From Cardiobacteriaceae bacterium (lineage in GTDB: Bacteria; Pseudomonadota; Gammaproteobacteria; Cardiobacteriales; Cardiobacteriaceae): 33,084 bases of DNA. Positions 16,406 to 25,823 of the stretch are shown here, piece after piece. A program made the translations under genes and the position numbers. How positions within the stretch are numbered: the stretch's first letter is position 1; every line of letters starts with the position of its first letter. Below the pieces are notes generated by a model. It saw nothing but the letters and a program-made list of their open reading frames with translations. It made no database searches and was not told the DNA's origin. Location of the stretch: contig JAFUTP010000044.1 of assembly GCA_017484165.1 (NCBI GenBank), forward strand, positions 1-33,084. The letters run 5' to 3'.

Positions 16406-17199
16406 GTAATGCAAAATGGCTCGATGCGGTCAAATTTAATGCCGACGGATTGGTTTCCGTCATCGCCGTCGATTGGCAAGATAAAACCGTCTTGATGCAA
16501 GCTTTCGCTAACCGTGAAGCCTTACTGAAATCGCTAGCGCACGGTCAAATGTTCTATTACAGCCGCTCTCGGCAAAAATTGTGGAAAAAAGGCGAAGAAT
16601 CAGGACATTTCCAAAATATCAAGGCGATGTATCTCGACTGCGACGGCGATTGCGTTTTAGCGGAAGTCGAACAAGTCGGAAATATCGCTTGTCATACTGG
16701 GCATAAATCTTGTTTTTACCGCAAACTGCATATAGCAAGCGACTTTATCGATTGGCAGGAAACGGAAAAGGCTCTGAAAAAACCAAGCGAAATTTACCGA
16801 CATACGGATGCACACACGGTTAGTGCCAATATGTCAACTACAAATGCAAGCTCTTCGGAAGAAAATAAAGAAAACTTCCTTTCCGTCTTACATAAACTCG
16901 AAAAAATCATCGCCATCCGCAAAAAACTCGGTGATACGGAAAAAAGTTACACCGCAAAATTGCTCGGCGAAAACATCGATAAATTGCTCAAAAAAATCGG
17001 TGAAGAGGCGACAGAAACCGTTATCGCTGCCTGCCACGGAGAAAAATCAGAGATTATTTATGAATCCTGCGATTTGCTCTATCACCTGATGGTGCTCTGG
17101 TCAAGAGAAAATATCAGCTTGGCAGAGATTGAAAACGAATTAGCTCGCCGCTTCCAAATGTCAGGTTTGGAAGAAAAGGCTTCCAGAAACAACAAATAA
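16402..17199 (+). CDS. hisIE: Bifunctional phosphoribosyl-AMP cyclohydrolase / phosphoribosyl-ATP pyrophosphatase
   Basis: This fused enzyme catalyses steps two and three of histidine synthesis. The HisI half (about 1-110) has the metal-binding strings [15 protein letters not shown] and [11 protein letters not shown]. The HisE half (about 160-260) has [20 protein letters not shown]-like sequence and [15 protein letters not shown] Ser/Thr/Asn-rich linker of about 45 residues joins them. The start overlaps the pta stop, and tatA follows after 10 bases. No other his gene is in the window, so the histidine pathway is scattered here. Confidence 0.95.
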   Translation: MSNAKWLDAVKFNADGLVSVIAVDWQDKTVLMQAFANREALLKSLAHGQMFYYSRSRQKLWKKGEESGHFQNIKAMYLDCDGDCVLAEVEQVGNIACHTGHKSCFYRKLHIASDFIDWQETEKALKKPSEIYRHTDAHTVSANMSTTNASSSEENKENFLSVLHKLEKIIAIRKKLGDTEKSYTAKLLGENIDKLLKKIGEEATETVIAACHGEKSEIIYESCDLLYHLMVLWSRENISLAEIENELARRFQMSGLEEKASRNNK

Positions 17200-17209
17200 G
17201 GATAAATTT

Positions 17210-17404
17210 ATGGGTATCAGTCCAGCGCAACTAATCATTGTTTTACTTTTGGTTTTAATTATTTTTGGCAGCGGCAAACTCCGCTCGCTCGGTTCCGACT
17301 TGGGCGGCGCAATTAAAGGCTTCAAAAAAGAAATGGCAAGCGAAAAAACCGAAAACGACGGTAAAGACGAGCCAGTTATCGAAAATAATGAGCAGAAATC
17401 TTAA
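17210..17404 (+). CDS. tatA: Sec-independent translocase component TatA
   Basis: TatA forms the variable pore of the twin-arginine translocase for folded proteins. The 64-residue chain has one N-terminal membrane helix ([18 protein letters not shown]), the [22 protein letters not shown] hinge and amphipathic helix, and an acidic tail. The start has AAGGA upstream. It sits directly after hisIE and before tatB. Confidence 0.95.
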   Translation: MGISPAQLIIVLLLVLIIFGSGKLRSLGSDLGGAIKGFKKEMASEKTENDGKDEPVIENNEQKS

Positions 17405-17428
17405 ATATAGCAACACTTTTTAATCACA

Positions 17429-17770
17429 ATGTTCGACATCGGTTTTTGGGAATTAGTAACTATCGCCATCATCGGCGTAGTGGTTGTCGGTCCAGATAAA
17501 TTGCCAGAAGTTATGCGAGGAATTTTCCGCTTTATTCATAACTTGCGAAGAATGTATCAAAACGCAAAATCCGACATTTCCCGCGAATTGGAACTCGATG
17601 AACTAGAAAAAATTGCCCGCGAAGGTAAAGATGATTTTCAAGATGCATTCGATTCTGTTGCCGAAGACGGTAAAGAATTACTCCGTGCCATCGATGAAAA
17701 TCATCAAAGCATCAAAAAAGAACTTCACGAAATAAAAGAAGAAGTCGAAAAAAATCCCAATACGGAATAA
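17429..17770 (+). CDS. tatB: Sec-independent translocase component TatB
   Basis: TatB forms the substrate-receptor complex with TatC. The 113-residue protein has the family N-terminus MFDIGFWELVTIAIIGVVVV, the GPDKLPEVMRG hinge and a long charged helical region after it. It is separate from TatA and has the longer amphipathic region usual for TatB. The Shine-Dalgarno is weak. tatC starts four bases after its stop. Confidence 0.94.
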   Translation: MFDIGFWELVTIAIIGVVVVGPDKLPEVMRGIFRFIHNLRRMYQNAKSDISRELELDELEKIAREGKDDFQDAFDSVAEDGKELLRAIDENHQSIKKELHEIKEEVEKNPNTE

Positions 17771-17774
17771 TTAA

Positions 17775-18587
17775 ATGGACAAAAAATTATTAGAAGACGA
17801 ACAAAATCCACAACTTGCAGAAGAGCAGGAAAATGAACTGCAAGATACGGAAATGTCTTTCGTTGAACATTTAATTGAACTTCGTAGCCGTTTGATAAAA
17901 ATTTTAGTATCCGTTGCGGTAATTTTTTTGGCTCTTTTGCCTTTTTATCAAAAGATTTACGAAATATTTGCTTACCCTGTTATCACTAATTTATTACCTG
18001 GTCAGCAAATGCTAGCCCATCAACCTATCGATGTTTTTTTAACCCCTATTAAGGTTTCTTTATTCATCTCTGTGCTAATTGCAATGCCGATAATTTTGCG
18101 GCAAATTTGGCTTTTTATAGCACCTGCAATGTATAAGAAGGAAAAGAAATTGATGCTACCGCTGGTTATTTCTTCGACTTTTCTTTTTTATCTCGGAGTT
18201 TTATTCGCATATTTCGTCATTTTGCCGCTACTCTTTGCCTTTTTATCCAAAATCGGTGCAAATATGAACGGTGTTGCTTTGATGCCTGATATTACCGCTT
18301 ATTTAGGTTTGTCGTTGAAGCTGTTTTTAGCTTTCGGAATAGTGTTTGAAGTGCCAATTGCAACCGTAATTTTGATTCAAAGTGGCATTGTCAAAATCTC
18401 CACTCTTACGGCAAAAAGACCGTATATCATTTTGGCAGCCTTCACTATCGGAATGTTACTCACCCCCCCCGATGTTTTTTCGCAAACTTTACTTGCCGTG
18501 CCGATGCTTTTGTTATTCGAATTAGGAATTTTGGTCGCGAAATTTTTAGAAAAAAATCAGGCTAATAAGCACTCTAATTCAAAATAA
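17775..18587 (+). CDS. tatC: Sec-independent translocase component TatC
   Basis: TatC recognises twin-arginine signal peptides in the inner membrane. The 270-residue product has the conserved MSFVEHLIELRSRL (Glu31 region), PLLFAFLSKIG and FGIVFEVPIATVIL segments and six expected membrane helices. It has an acidic N-terminal extension of about 26 residues before the usual start. The serine hydrolase at 8422-9501 is a candidate substrate in the same window. Confidence 0.96.
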   Translation: MDKKLLEDEQNPQLAEEQENELQDTEMSFVEHLIELRSRLIKILVSVAVIFLALLPFYQKIYEIFAYPVITNLLPGQQMLAHQPIDVFLTPIKVSLFISVLIAMPIILRQIWLFIAPAMYKKEKKLMLPLVISSTFLFYLGVLFAYFVILPLLFAFLSKIGANMNGVALMPDITAYLGLSLKLFLAFGIVFEVPIATVILIQSGIVKISTLTAKRPYIILAAFTIGMLLTPPDVFSQTLLAVPMLLLFELGILVAKFLEKNQANKHSNSK

Positions 18588-18673
18588 AGCAATCCATATA
18601 TAACTGTGGCGAAGGAAAATAAAACAATAATCGCCTATATCATTTCAAAAGAATATTTAATTGTGAGAACAAA

Positions 18674-20221
18674 ATGCAAGATTTATTAAACAATATCCCG
18701 AATTTATCAAGCGGAACTATCGGTATTGAAAGAGAGACTTTACGCACAAACACCGATGCATATTTATCACAAACTTTACACCCTGAAAGTCTTGGAAATG
18801 TTTATACTCATAAAAACATCACAATTGACTATGCAGAAAGCCTTTTAGAACTTGTAACCGATACTCATAATAATCCTGAAAATTTATATTTACAACTACT
18901 AAATCTGCATAAATTTACCGCCCAAAATATAAATAACGAATTACTTTGGCCAACAAGTATGCCCTGCATCTTGCCTGATAACCCCGAGTTAATAGAATTC
19001 GGCTATTTCGGACAAAGTAACGGCGGCAAAATTAAGCGCTTATACCGCAGCGGACTAGCTTACCGTTACGGCAGACCGATGCAAATGATTGCGGGAATTC
19101 ACTTTAACTATTCACCCAGTCAGGACTTTTGGAATTATTTAAGTCAATATAAAAAACAAAAATTAAATCAAAATTTCAAAAACGAAATTTATATGGCAGC
19201 ACTGCGCAATATCGGTCGAACAAGTTGGCTCGTATGCTATTTATTCGGTGCATCGCCTGCCTGCGATTTCTCCTTCCAACCAGCGCAACAACTATTAACT
19301 CGACATCATAAAAGAAGCCTAATTTGGAACAATGCCTGCACTTTAAGAATGAGCCAATTAGGTTATCAAAATAAAGCTGATTTTAGCGTTGATTTTAATA
19401 ACCTCGAAGCATATATTAAAGACCTAATTTATGCGGTTTTAACCCCTTCTCCCATTTATGAATATATCGGAATTCAAGCACCAGATGGTAATTATCGGCA
19501 AATTAGCACCAATATTTTGCAAATTGAAAATGAATATTATGCTTCTGCGCGTCCAAAACAAATTCCGAATAAAAATGAAGCACCAACTTTGGCGTTGGCT
19601 CGGCGGGGAATTTTATATTTAGAACTGCGTCTGCCCGATTGCAATCCATATAGTCCAGTTGGAATTAGTTTGGAGCAAATTTATTTTCTGGAAACATATA
19701 TGCTTTATTGCTTGATGAAAAATTCGCCAGAAATTAAGCATTGCGAACAAGATGAAATTAACCGCAATCGCCTGCGCGCTGCCTGTTGCGGCTTATCAAA
19801 AGACTTAAAATTATCCTATCATTGCAAAGAAAAAAGTATGAAATCTTGGGCTTTGGAAATCCTAGAAGAGATGCTAAAAATTGCTGCGATAATGGATAAA
19901 AATACAGATAAAGAGCTTTATCAAAATTCCGTAAGAGAGCAAATAAAAGCAGTTGAGAGTGGAGAAGTTTTAGCCGCGAAAGTCCGTAATGATTTAATTG
20001 ATAAAGATTTTATAAATTTCGCGCAAGAGTTGCAAAATAAACATCTAACAGTATTAAAATCCCCGCTCGATAGTGAAACAAAACAGGAATTAAATAATTT
20101 GCGAAATAAATCACTAGAAGATTTTGCAAAAATTGAAAAAGCCGCTGAAAATCAAATTCCATTTAGTGAATATTTAGAGCATTATTTTGATGAATTAAAA
20201 GTCTTTGCCAGAGAAAGTTAA
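18674..20221 (+). CDS. gshA: Glutamate-cysteine ligase (E. coli GshA type)
   Basis: GshA makes gamma-glutamylcysteine from glutamate, cysteine and ATP, the first step of glutathione synthesis. The 515-residue chain matches the gammaproteobacterial type: GTIGIERETLR at the N-terminus, ITIDYAESLLELVT, LWPTSMPCILP, GLAYRYGRPMQMIAGIHFNYS and YLELRLPDCNPYSP. It starts 86 bases after tatC with a weak GTGAGA ribosome site. gshB is not nearby. The RNA-repair gene begins 17 bases after its stop and may be co-transcribed. Confidence 0.96.
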   Translation: MQDLLNNIPNLSSGTIGIERETLRTNTDAYLSQTLHPESLGNVYTHKNITIDYAESLLELVTDTHNNPENLYLQLLNLHKFTAQNINNELLWPTSMPCILPDNPELIEFGYFGQSNGGKIKRLYRSGLAYRYGRPMQMIAGIHFNYSPSQDFWNYLSQYKKQKLNQNFKNEIYMAALRNIGRTSWLVCYLFGASPACDFSFQPAQQLLTRHHKRSLIWNNACTLRMSQLGYQNKADFSVDFNNLEAYIKDLIYAVLTPSPIYEYIGIQAPDGNYRQISTNILQIENEYYASARPKQIPNKNEAPTLALARRGILYLELRLPDCNPYSPVGISLEQIYFLETYMLYCLMKNSPEIKHCEQDEINRNRLRAACCGLSKDLKLSYHCKEKSMKSWALEILEEMLKIAAIMDKNTDKELYQNSVREQIKAVESGEVLAAKVRNDLIDKDFINFAQELQNKHLTVLKSPLDSETKQELNNLRNKSLEDFAKIEKAAENQIPFSEYLEHYFDELKVFARES

Positions 20222-20238
20222 TTGGAGTGGTAATAAAT

Positions 20239-22413
20239 ATGCGCACAATATATTTTTTAAGAGGTCTGCCCGCTTCTGGAAAAAGTTTTTGGATTAAAGA
20301 AAATAATCTCTCTCCCTACACTATTAGTTCCGACGAAATCCGCTTGATGTATGCCTCGCCAGTTATAGATAACGACGGTAATTACAGCATTTCACAAAAA
20401 TATGACAAAAAAGTTTGGAATTTAATCTTCAATCTGCTAGAAGAAAAAATGGGGCGCGGAGAATTTATTATCGTCGATGCAACTCATTATCGTGATAGTT
20501 CTTTAAGGGAATATAAAAAGCTGATAAATTATTACCGTTATCGCCCTTTTGTTGTTGATTTTACTAATATTGAATTAAATACAATTCTGAACAGAAATCA
20601 ACAACGAGAAAGTTATAAAATAGTGCCTGAACAAGTCATTTATAAAATGCACAAGGTTTTAGAACAAAATAATAATGAAATATATCCCAAATTAAGCCCA
20701 AAAGCAGCGATAGAACAACTAAATAAATCGCTAATTTTTGATTTTAATCATTACGAAAAAGTTATAATTTTTGGGGATATTCACGGTTGTTTTACTCCTC
20801 TTAATCATTATTTTCAAGAAAATCCTTTTTCAGAAAATAATGCTTATATTTTTCTCGGTGATTATGTCGATCGAGGAATAGAACATCATCAAACATTCGA
20901 ACTTTTGCTTTCTATTTATCACTTAAAAAATGTATTAGTTTTAGAAGGCAATCACGAAAGATGGCTGCGTTTTTATGCCGAAGATGATGAGCAAAGTTTT
21001 GCTCGCATTAAATCCAAAACTTTTTTGGAAAAAACCGCTCCTGAATTGAAAAATTTGGATAAAAAAGATTTACGGCAATTTTGCCGCGCACTCGCCCAAA
21101 TGGCGTATTTTTCCTTTGCGGGAAAGGAATATTTTGCCTCGCACGGTGGAGTTGGCTGTTTGCCGCATTTATTTATAAACACCCAGCAATATATCAACGG
21201 TGTTGGCGGCTATGAAGATACCGAACAGTTGTATAACGCTTGGGAGAAAAACACCGCGGATAATTGCGTTTTAATTCACGGTCATCGCAATACCGAAAAT
21301 CTCCCAGCACAAGTAAGAAGCCGATGTTATAATTTATGTAGTGAAATTGAATATGGAGATAGTTTAAGAGTGTTAGAAATTTCACGCAAGGGGGAAGAAA
21401 TTAAAGAATATCGAAATCCTATTTATGATAAAAATTTACCGAAAAAACTACGCGTAATCAAAAATAATAGGGTTTTAAGCGACAATGAATTACTCAATCA
21501 GCTTAATTTAAGCCCATTAATCATTAAAAAATCATTTGATAATGGAATTATTTCTTACAATTTTTCTCGCGATGCCTTTTATAAAAAAGAATGGAATAAC
21601 TTAACTTGCCGTGCAAGAGGGTTATTTATTTTTGAGGACAGGGTAATTTGTAGAAGTTATAACAAATTTTTCAATTGGTATGAAAGAAAAGAAACCAGTG
21701 ACGAGGAATTAGAAAAAAATTTATGCTTCCCTGTCCGTGCATATAGAAAGGAAAATGGCTTTCTGGCAATGGTTTCCGTCTTTAATAATGAACTTTTAGT
21801 GTGTAGCAAATCAACTATTTCTGGCACTTTTGTCGGATATATCAATAATTTCCTAGAAAGATTATCAGAAGACACTAGAAAAGCTATTTTTAACTATTGC
21901 CAGAAAAATAATGTATCCTTTGTTTTTGAATGCGTTGATATCGCAAACGACCCCCATATTGTGCAATATCAAAAGCCTCATTTATATCTATTAGATATCG
22001 TGCAAAATGATTTTGAATTTAAGAAAATTCCCTATGAAGAGTTAATAAAAATTGCCGAAGAGTGCAATTTAGAATATAAGAAATTAGAAAAAGAATTTAA
22101 CTCTTGGAAAGAGCTAAATAGCTATAAAAATAAACTAGAAGAGAGCTTAAATTTACAAAAAAGAGAGTGGTCGGAAGGATTAGTTTTAGAAGATAAAAAT
22201 GGCTTTATGCTCAAATATAAAAATCCTAATTACCGCCTGTGGAAGCAATTGCGTTCGGTGCTAGAAAGATTGCAAACGGATAAGCAAGTAACGGTGAATA
22301 ATTTTTCACAACAGGCACAAGAGGTAATAAAACTAATGCAGAACTTAAAAGTGGAAAATAAATTAAACGGCTTAAAAATTACCGATATTCAAAATATATA
22401 TTGGAATTCATAA
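20239..22413 (+). CDS. Three-domain RNA-repair protein: polynucleotide kinase, calcineurin-type phosphatase, RNA ligase
   Basis: The 724-residue protein joins three activities that heal and seal broken RNA. Numbers count from the ATG at 20239, preceded by GGAG; an upstream GTG at 20227 is less likely. (1) P-loop kinase, about 1-160, GLPASGKS at 9-16 and SSDEIR. (2) Binuclear metallophosphoesterase, about 172-385: GDIHG 179-183, GDYVDRG 207-213, GNHE 237-240, SHGG 301-304 and HGH 347-349. (3) Nucleotidyltransferase, about 430-690: motif I KENG with probable AMP-accepting Lys504, motif III VFECV (Glu564), motif IV SEGLVLE 645-651, motif V LKYKN. The layout recalls bacterial Pnkp, with a ligase that looks T4 Rnl1-like. 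No Hen1 methyltransferase or toxin gene is adjacent. Function is by family analogy. Confidence 0.88.
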   Translation: MRTIYFLRGLPASGKSFWIKENNLSPYTISSDEIRLMYASPVIDNDGNYSISQKYDKKVWNLIFNLLEEKMGRGEFIIVDATHYRDSSLREYKKLINYYRYRPFVVDFTNIELNTILNRNQQRESYKIVPEQVIYKMHKVLEQNNNEIYPKLSPKAAIEQLNKSLIFDFNHYEKVIIFGDIHGCFTPLNHYFQENPFSENNAYIFLGDYVDRGIEHHQTFELLLSIYHLKNVLVLEGNHERWLRFYAEDDEQSFARIKSKTFLEKTAPELKNLDKKDLRQFCRALAQMAYFSFAGKEYFASHGGVGCLPHLFINTQQYINGVGGYEDTEQLYNAWEKNTADNCVLIHGHRNTENLPAQVRSRCYNLCSEIEYGDSLRVLEISRKGEEIKEYRNPIYDKNLPKKLRVIKNNRVLSDNELLNQLNLSPLIIKKSFDNGIISYNFSRDAFYKKEWNNLTCRARGLFIFEDRVICRSYNKFFNWYERKETSDEELEKNLCFPVRAYRKENGFLAMVSVFNNELLVCSKSTISGTFVGYINNFLERLSEDTRKAIFNYCQKNNVSFVFECVDIANDPHIVQYQKPHLYLLDIVQNDFEFKKIPYEELIKIAEECNLEYKKLEKEFNSWKELNSYKNKLEESLNLQKREWSEGLVLEDKNGFMLKYKNPNYRLWKQLRSVLERLQTDKQVTVNNFSQQAQEVIKLMQNLKVENKLNGLKITDIQNIYWNS

Positions 22414-22424
22414 TTAAAGCATAA

Positions 22425-22449
22425 AAAAACGGCTATTAAAGCCGTTTTT
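22425..22449. terminator. Bidirectional terminator between the RNA-repair gene and ubiA
   Basis: The stem AACGGCT/AGCCGTT (22428-22434 with 22440-22446), extended by flanking A and T runs, has a five-base loop. It separates two convergent genes and can work in both directions. Confidence 0.8.
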
Positions 22450-22477
22450 TATTTTTACGGTAATTACTTATAATTAC

Positions 22478-23338
22478 TTACGGTAAATAATCCAACACAA
22501 CTCCCGTAAAAATCGCCGCGCCAACCCAGTTATTATGAAAAAACATCGCAAAACATTTTTCTCGCTCTAAATTACGAGCGTAATAAATCTCCCAAGAGAA
22601 TATTAAAGCTGCGGAAATAAGTCCTAAATAAAACCAGAAACCTACACCCGCGCAAATTCCCGCTAAAAACATAAAAAATAAAGTGATTGCCGCCATTAAA
22701 GCTAAAAATCTTTTTTCCCAACCTAGGCAAAAAATAGCCGAAGAGTGTAATTTCATCGGAATATCATCATCTCTATCAACCAGCGCATAAAAAGTATCAT
22801 AAACCAGTGCCCAAAAAGTCCCAGCCATATAAATAAAAAATCCTGCCCAAGTTAAATGCCCTAAAATTGCCGTATGTGCAATTAACACAGGGGCGGAAAA
22901 AGCAAGACCTAAAACAAACTGCGGCAGGGGGAAAAATCTTTTACAAAAGGGGTAAATTATTGCAATGAAGAGGCAATAAATTGCCATCAACCATGACTGC
23001 CAATTTAGACATAAGAGTAATAAAAAACTCACAAAAAGCATAAAAATTATCGCCGAAAGAGCCTCTTTTTCACTTAATGTACCCGTTGCAAGAGGGCGAT
23101 TTTTGGTGCGTTTGACATTACCGTCAAAATTGCGGTCGGCATAATCATTTACCGCACAACCAGCCGAACGCATCGTAAAAGTTCCCAGCAAAACAATAAA
23201 GCAAATTTCAGCAGGAGGAGTGCCATTTCCAGCAAGCCAGAGCCCCCATAAACTACTCCAAAGGAGTAACATCGAACCGACTGGTTTATCAATACGATAA
23301 AGTGCAATATAAGCCTGCAATTTATTAAGAAGTTTCAT
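22478..23338 (-). CDS. ubiA: 4-hydroxybenzoate octaprenyltransferase
   Basis: UbiA attaches the polyprenyl tail to 4-hydroxybenzoate in ubiquinone synthesis, in the inner membrane. The 286-residue protein has about eight or nine membrane helices and both aspartate motifs: NDYADRNFDGNVKRTKNRPL (about 64-83) and YDTFYALVDRDDD (about 180-192). The start has GGAT about 7 bases upstream. ubiC is absent here. It follows an unknown membrane protein gene by 15 bases and is probably in the same transcript. Confidence 0.95.
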   Translation of the reverse strand: MKLLNKLQAYIALYRIDKPVGSMLLLWSSLWGLWLAGNGTPPAEICFIVLLGTFTMRSAGCAVNDYADRNFDGNVKRTKNRPLATGTLSEKEALSAIIFMLFVSFLLLLCLNWQSWLMAIYCLFIAIIYPFCKRFFPLPQFVLGLAFSAPVLIAHTAILGHLTWAGFFIYMAGTFWALVYDTFYALVDRDDDIPMKLHSSAIFCLGWEKRFLALMAAITLFFMFLAGICAGVGFWFYLGLISAALIFSWEIYYARNLEREKCFAMFFHNNWVGAAIFTGVVLDYLP

Positions 23339-23353
23339 TTTTTATATCCAAAT

Positions 23354-24154
23354 TTATTTTTTTATTTCCAAAAAATCTTTAATTGATTTCTTTTGCGTAT
23401 TTTCAGCAGGCATCAAAATGCGGTTATAGCTTGGCACGCGCCCTACTCTTTCGGAAAAAAACTTATGAACTTGCAGATATTGATATGACATTAAAACAAT
23501 GCAAGGTAGTGAAATTGTAAGCGCAAGAATATTGATTTTTTTCGTATCAAGATAATGAATTAAAAACGCACGGTAGAGAATAATTAACACAAGAGTGGAA
23601 ATAAATAAAGTCCCCAGTCCCGTCCATAAAAAACCAGTATAAAAGGAAAAATAATCACCAGCTAATTCAATTCCTGATGAAAGAAGCGAAAAAAATGCCG
23701 TTATTCCCAACCAAGCCATAAGAGGTGGTTTTTTATTAGTATTTTTATTAACAACAGTTAAACTATTTGCAATCCAAACTAAACCTAAAATAATCAGCAA
23801 GCAGAAAAATAAGAGTTTGTAATTCGGCAAATATTGCTGTGCTGAACTTAAATAATCGTTATACACCGGGTCTAATAAATACAAAATAAACCAGACAATT
23901 GCCATAAACGGTGAAGTCAGCAAAAGCCAAAAAAAGCTTCTTTTTTTCTTGCTTGAAGCAAGAGCTGATTTATTCATTTCAGTTGTTAATTGTAAATTTT
24001 CCGCTAATTTATCCGCATGCTCTTGTTTTGTTTTTACCGCTTGTTTCTGCGCTTCTTTTTTCGCTTCCAATTGGTTTAATTTATTATTCAGATTTAAGTT
24101 GCTATTTAATTCCTTCGTAGTTTTACTTACCGAAGTATTTTTTCTTCTAGCCAT
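23354..24154 (-). CDS. Unknown membrane protein with N-terminal coiled coil
   Basis: The 266-residue product begins with a highly charged, Lys/Glu/Gln-rich helical segment (about 15-65, QLEAKKEAQKQAVKTKQEH) likely to form a coiled coil in the cytoplasm. Four or five hydrophobic helices follow (about 73-93, 108-130, 140-165, 170-195, 200-225), then a short basic tail. No known motif was found. AAGGA lies about 7 bases before the ATG. It lies between a serine protease gene and ubiA on the same strand. Confidence 0.65.
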   Translation of the reverse strand: MARRKNTSVSKTTKELNSNLNLNNKLNQLEAKKEAQKQAVKTKQEHADKLAENLQLTTEMNKSALASSKKKRSFFWLLLTSPFMAIVWFILYLLDPVYNDYLSSAQQYLPNYKLLFFCLLIILGLVWIANSLTVVNKNTNKKPPLMAWLGITAFFSLLSSGIELAGDYFSFYTGFLWTGLGTLFISTLVLIILYRAFLIHYLDTKKINILALTISLPCIVLMSYQYLQVHKFFSERVGRVPSYNRILMPAENTQKKSIKDFLEIKK

Positions 24155-24184
24155 ATCTATTCCTTACAATTTCTAATTAAAGTG

Positions 24185-25672
24185 CTATTTTGAACTGCGT
24201 TTTACTTGTTCCAATATCTTCGCAATTACTTTTTTACCCTTTTCGGTTTGTATTCCGTAAAGCTCAATTTGGATAACAAAGCCCTCTTTTTTATGCGCAA
24301 CAGATGCGGCTAAAAAGCGATGGTCGTCAATTGTTTCACCGTTAGAGGTAAATTTTCCAGGCTGACGACAATAAACGGTTTTGAACGCCTCGCCCGCAAT
24401 GTCCGTAAATCCTTCCTTGCACTTGTAATTATCATAATCGCGGCGCGGTCTTGCACTGTATCCCATTTTGAATGCTTTGTTATACACACCGTAAAAATGC
24501 GCGCTAGTTATATCTTCCAAGGGATAAACATAAGCATAACTGTATCCAATTTGTCCGACAGATGTCTCATTATTGATAAAAGTCTGACGGTCATTAAAAC
24601 AACGGACTTCGGCAACGGCAATTAAATCTTCCGCATCAGGATTAGAAGACGCGTCCCAACATTTGGTATCTTTGCTCATCGCAAGCGGCACGGTGTATTT
24701 GGCAATTTTGGTAGTTTGCCAATTTTCGGCTGCAAGCGGTTCTTTGAAATATTTGTCATTGTCGGCGGAAAGCTGCTCGGCGATGCGTTTATTAACTTCA
24801 TCTTGCTTAATTTTTTTATCAAGATTGAGCATTTTTTGCAGATGTTCAGCTGGCACGACAAAACTAATATTGCTGCCAGCGCGCAAATACGCAACATTCA
24901 CCCCAACGACTTTTCCCCGATTATTCAAGGTCGGACCGCCGCTCATTCCGCTATTTAACGAGCCCGAAAAGAGAATATGCGCCTGCGCCGACTTGCGCAG
25001 CAGCCCGTTATTTATCCCATCAATGATTACAAACCCCAAATCATGAGGATTGCCAAGCGCAAACAAACTCTCACCCTGCACCGATTTTTCCTCGAATTCA
25101 AAAGGCTCGCCAACCTTTTTTTCCGCCTGCAAAATCGCCAAATCATTGACAATATCGAAATCCAGCAAAGTTAAATTTCCCTGTTCGTCATTTTGGTCGA
25201 TGTAACTTGCACGGTGATTTTGCTTTTGTAATACATCTGATACAACATGATAATTTGTCGCGATTTTGTCGCCATTTGCAATCACAAATCCCGAACCAAT
25301 TGCGGTTTTTTGCCCTGTTTTTTCATTATTGATTTGAATTTGCACCACCGAATTACGGTAGCGAGCAAAAAGTTCTTCGGCATTAAATTTCCGTGTTTCT
25401 TTCTTGGCAAATGGCAGTTTTTTGCCCGATTTAGCAAATTTTTCCTGAATTTTGTCGAGAGCTAAATCCTGTGTTTTTTCCGTATTTTCTGTATTTTCTG
25501 TGGAAACTTCTAACTCAATCGCCTCATTTTTTTCTACCGCCACAGAGTTCATATTCGATATTTTTTCAGCCCGAACTTCATCAGCTTGAATTTCATTATT
25601 TTCTAGCTCTTGCGTTGATGCGGTAGAAATAAAAAATATAAAAATCATAAAAAAACAAAGGATTTTTTTCAT
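24185..25672 (-). CDS. Secreted trypsin-like (HtrA-family-like) serine protease
   Basis: The 495-residue protein has a signal peptide (MKKILCFFMIFIFFISTAS) and an acidic, Glu/Asn/Thr-rich linker (about 20-95), then a chymotrypsin-like domain with the full triad: His142 (ATNYHVVS), Asp177 (IVNDLAIL) and Ser244 in SGMSGGP. This is the S1C/DegP-type signature, but no PDZ domain is recognisable; a separate C-terminal domain of about 200 residues with several cysteines follows. It should be periplasmic. The start is taken at 25672 with AAGAGA upstream; the frame runs to 25747. Substrate is unknown. Confidence 0.82.
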   Translation of the reverse strand: MKKILCFFMIFIFFISTASTQELENNEIQADEVRAEKISNMNSVAVEKNEAIELEVSTENTENTEKTQDLALDKIQEKFAKSGKKLPFAKKETRKFNAEELFARYRNSVVQIQINNEKTGQKTAIGSGFVIANGDKIATNYHVVSDVLQKQNHRASYIDQNDEQGNLTLLDFDIVNDLAILQAEKKVGEPFEFEEKSVQGESLFALGNPHDLGFVIIDGINNGLLRKSAQAHILFSGSLNSGMSGGPTLNNRGKVVGVNVAYLRAGSNISFVVPAEHLQKMLNLDKKIKQDEVNKRIAEQLSADNDKYFKEPLAAENWQTTKIAKYTVPLAMSKDTKCWDASSNPDAEDLIAVAEVRCFNDRQTFINNETSVGQIGYSYAYVYPLEDITSAHFYGVYNKAFKMGYSARPRRDYDNYKCKEGFTDIAGEAFKTVYCRQPGKFTSNGETIDDHRFLAASVAHKKEGFVIQIELYGIQTEKGKKVIAKILEQVKRSSK

Positions 25673-25757
25673 ATATGCATCTCTTTTATTAAAAATTAAG
25701 ACAAGGCAAACAGTATAGCTAAATACAGCAACACGAATATCAGACAAACGAACTAAA

Positions 25758-25796
25758 AAAATAAAGCGGAGTTAGATATAAATCTCCGCTTTATTT
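25758..25796. terminator. Long terminator hairpin after the PepSY-like gene
   Basis: A perfect 13-base stem AAATAAAGCGGAG/CTCCGCTTTATTT (25759-25771 with 25784-25796) has A and T runs on each side. It lies between the PepSY-like gene stop and the protease leader and would end minus-strand transcription from the former. Confidence 0.8.
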
Positions 25797-25823
25797 TTTA
25801 GCATAAAGGCAACTGTTTTAAGA

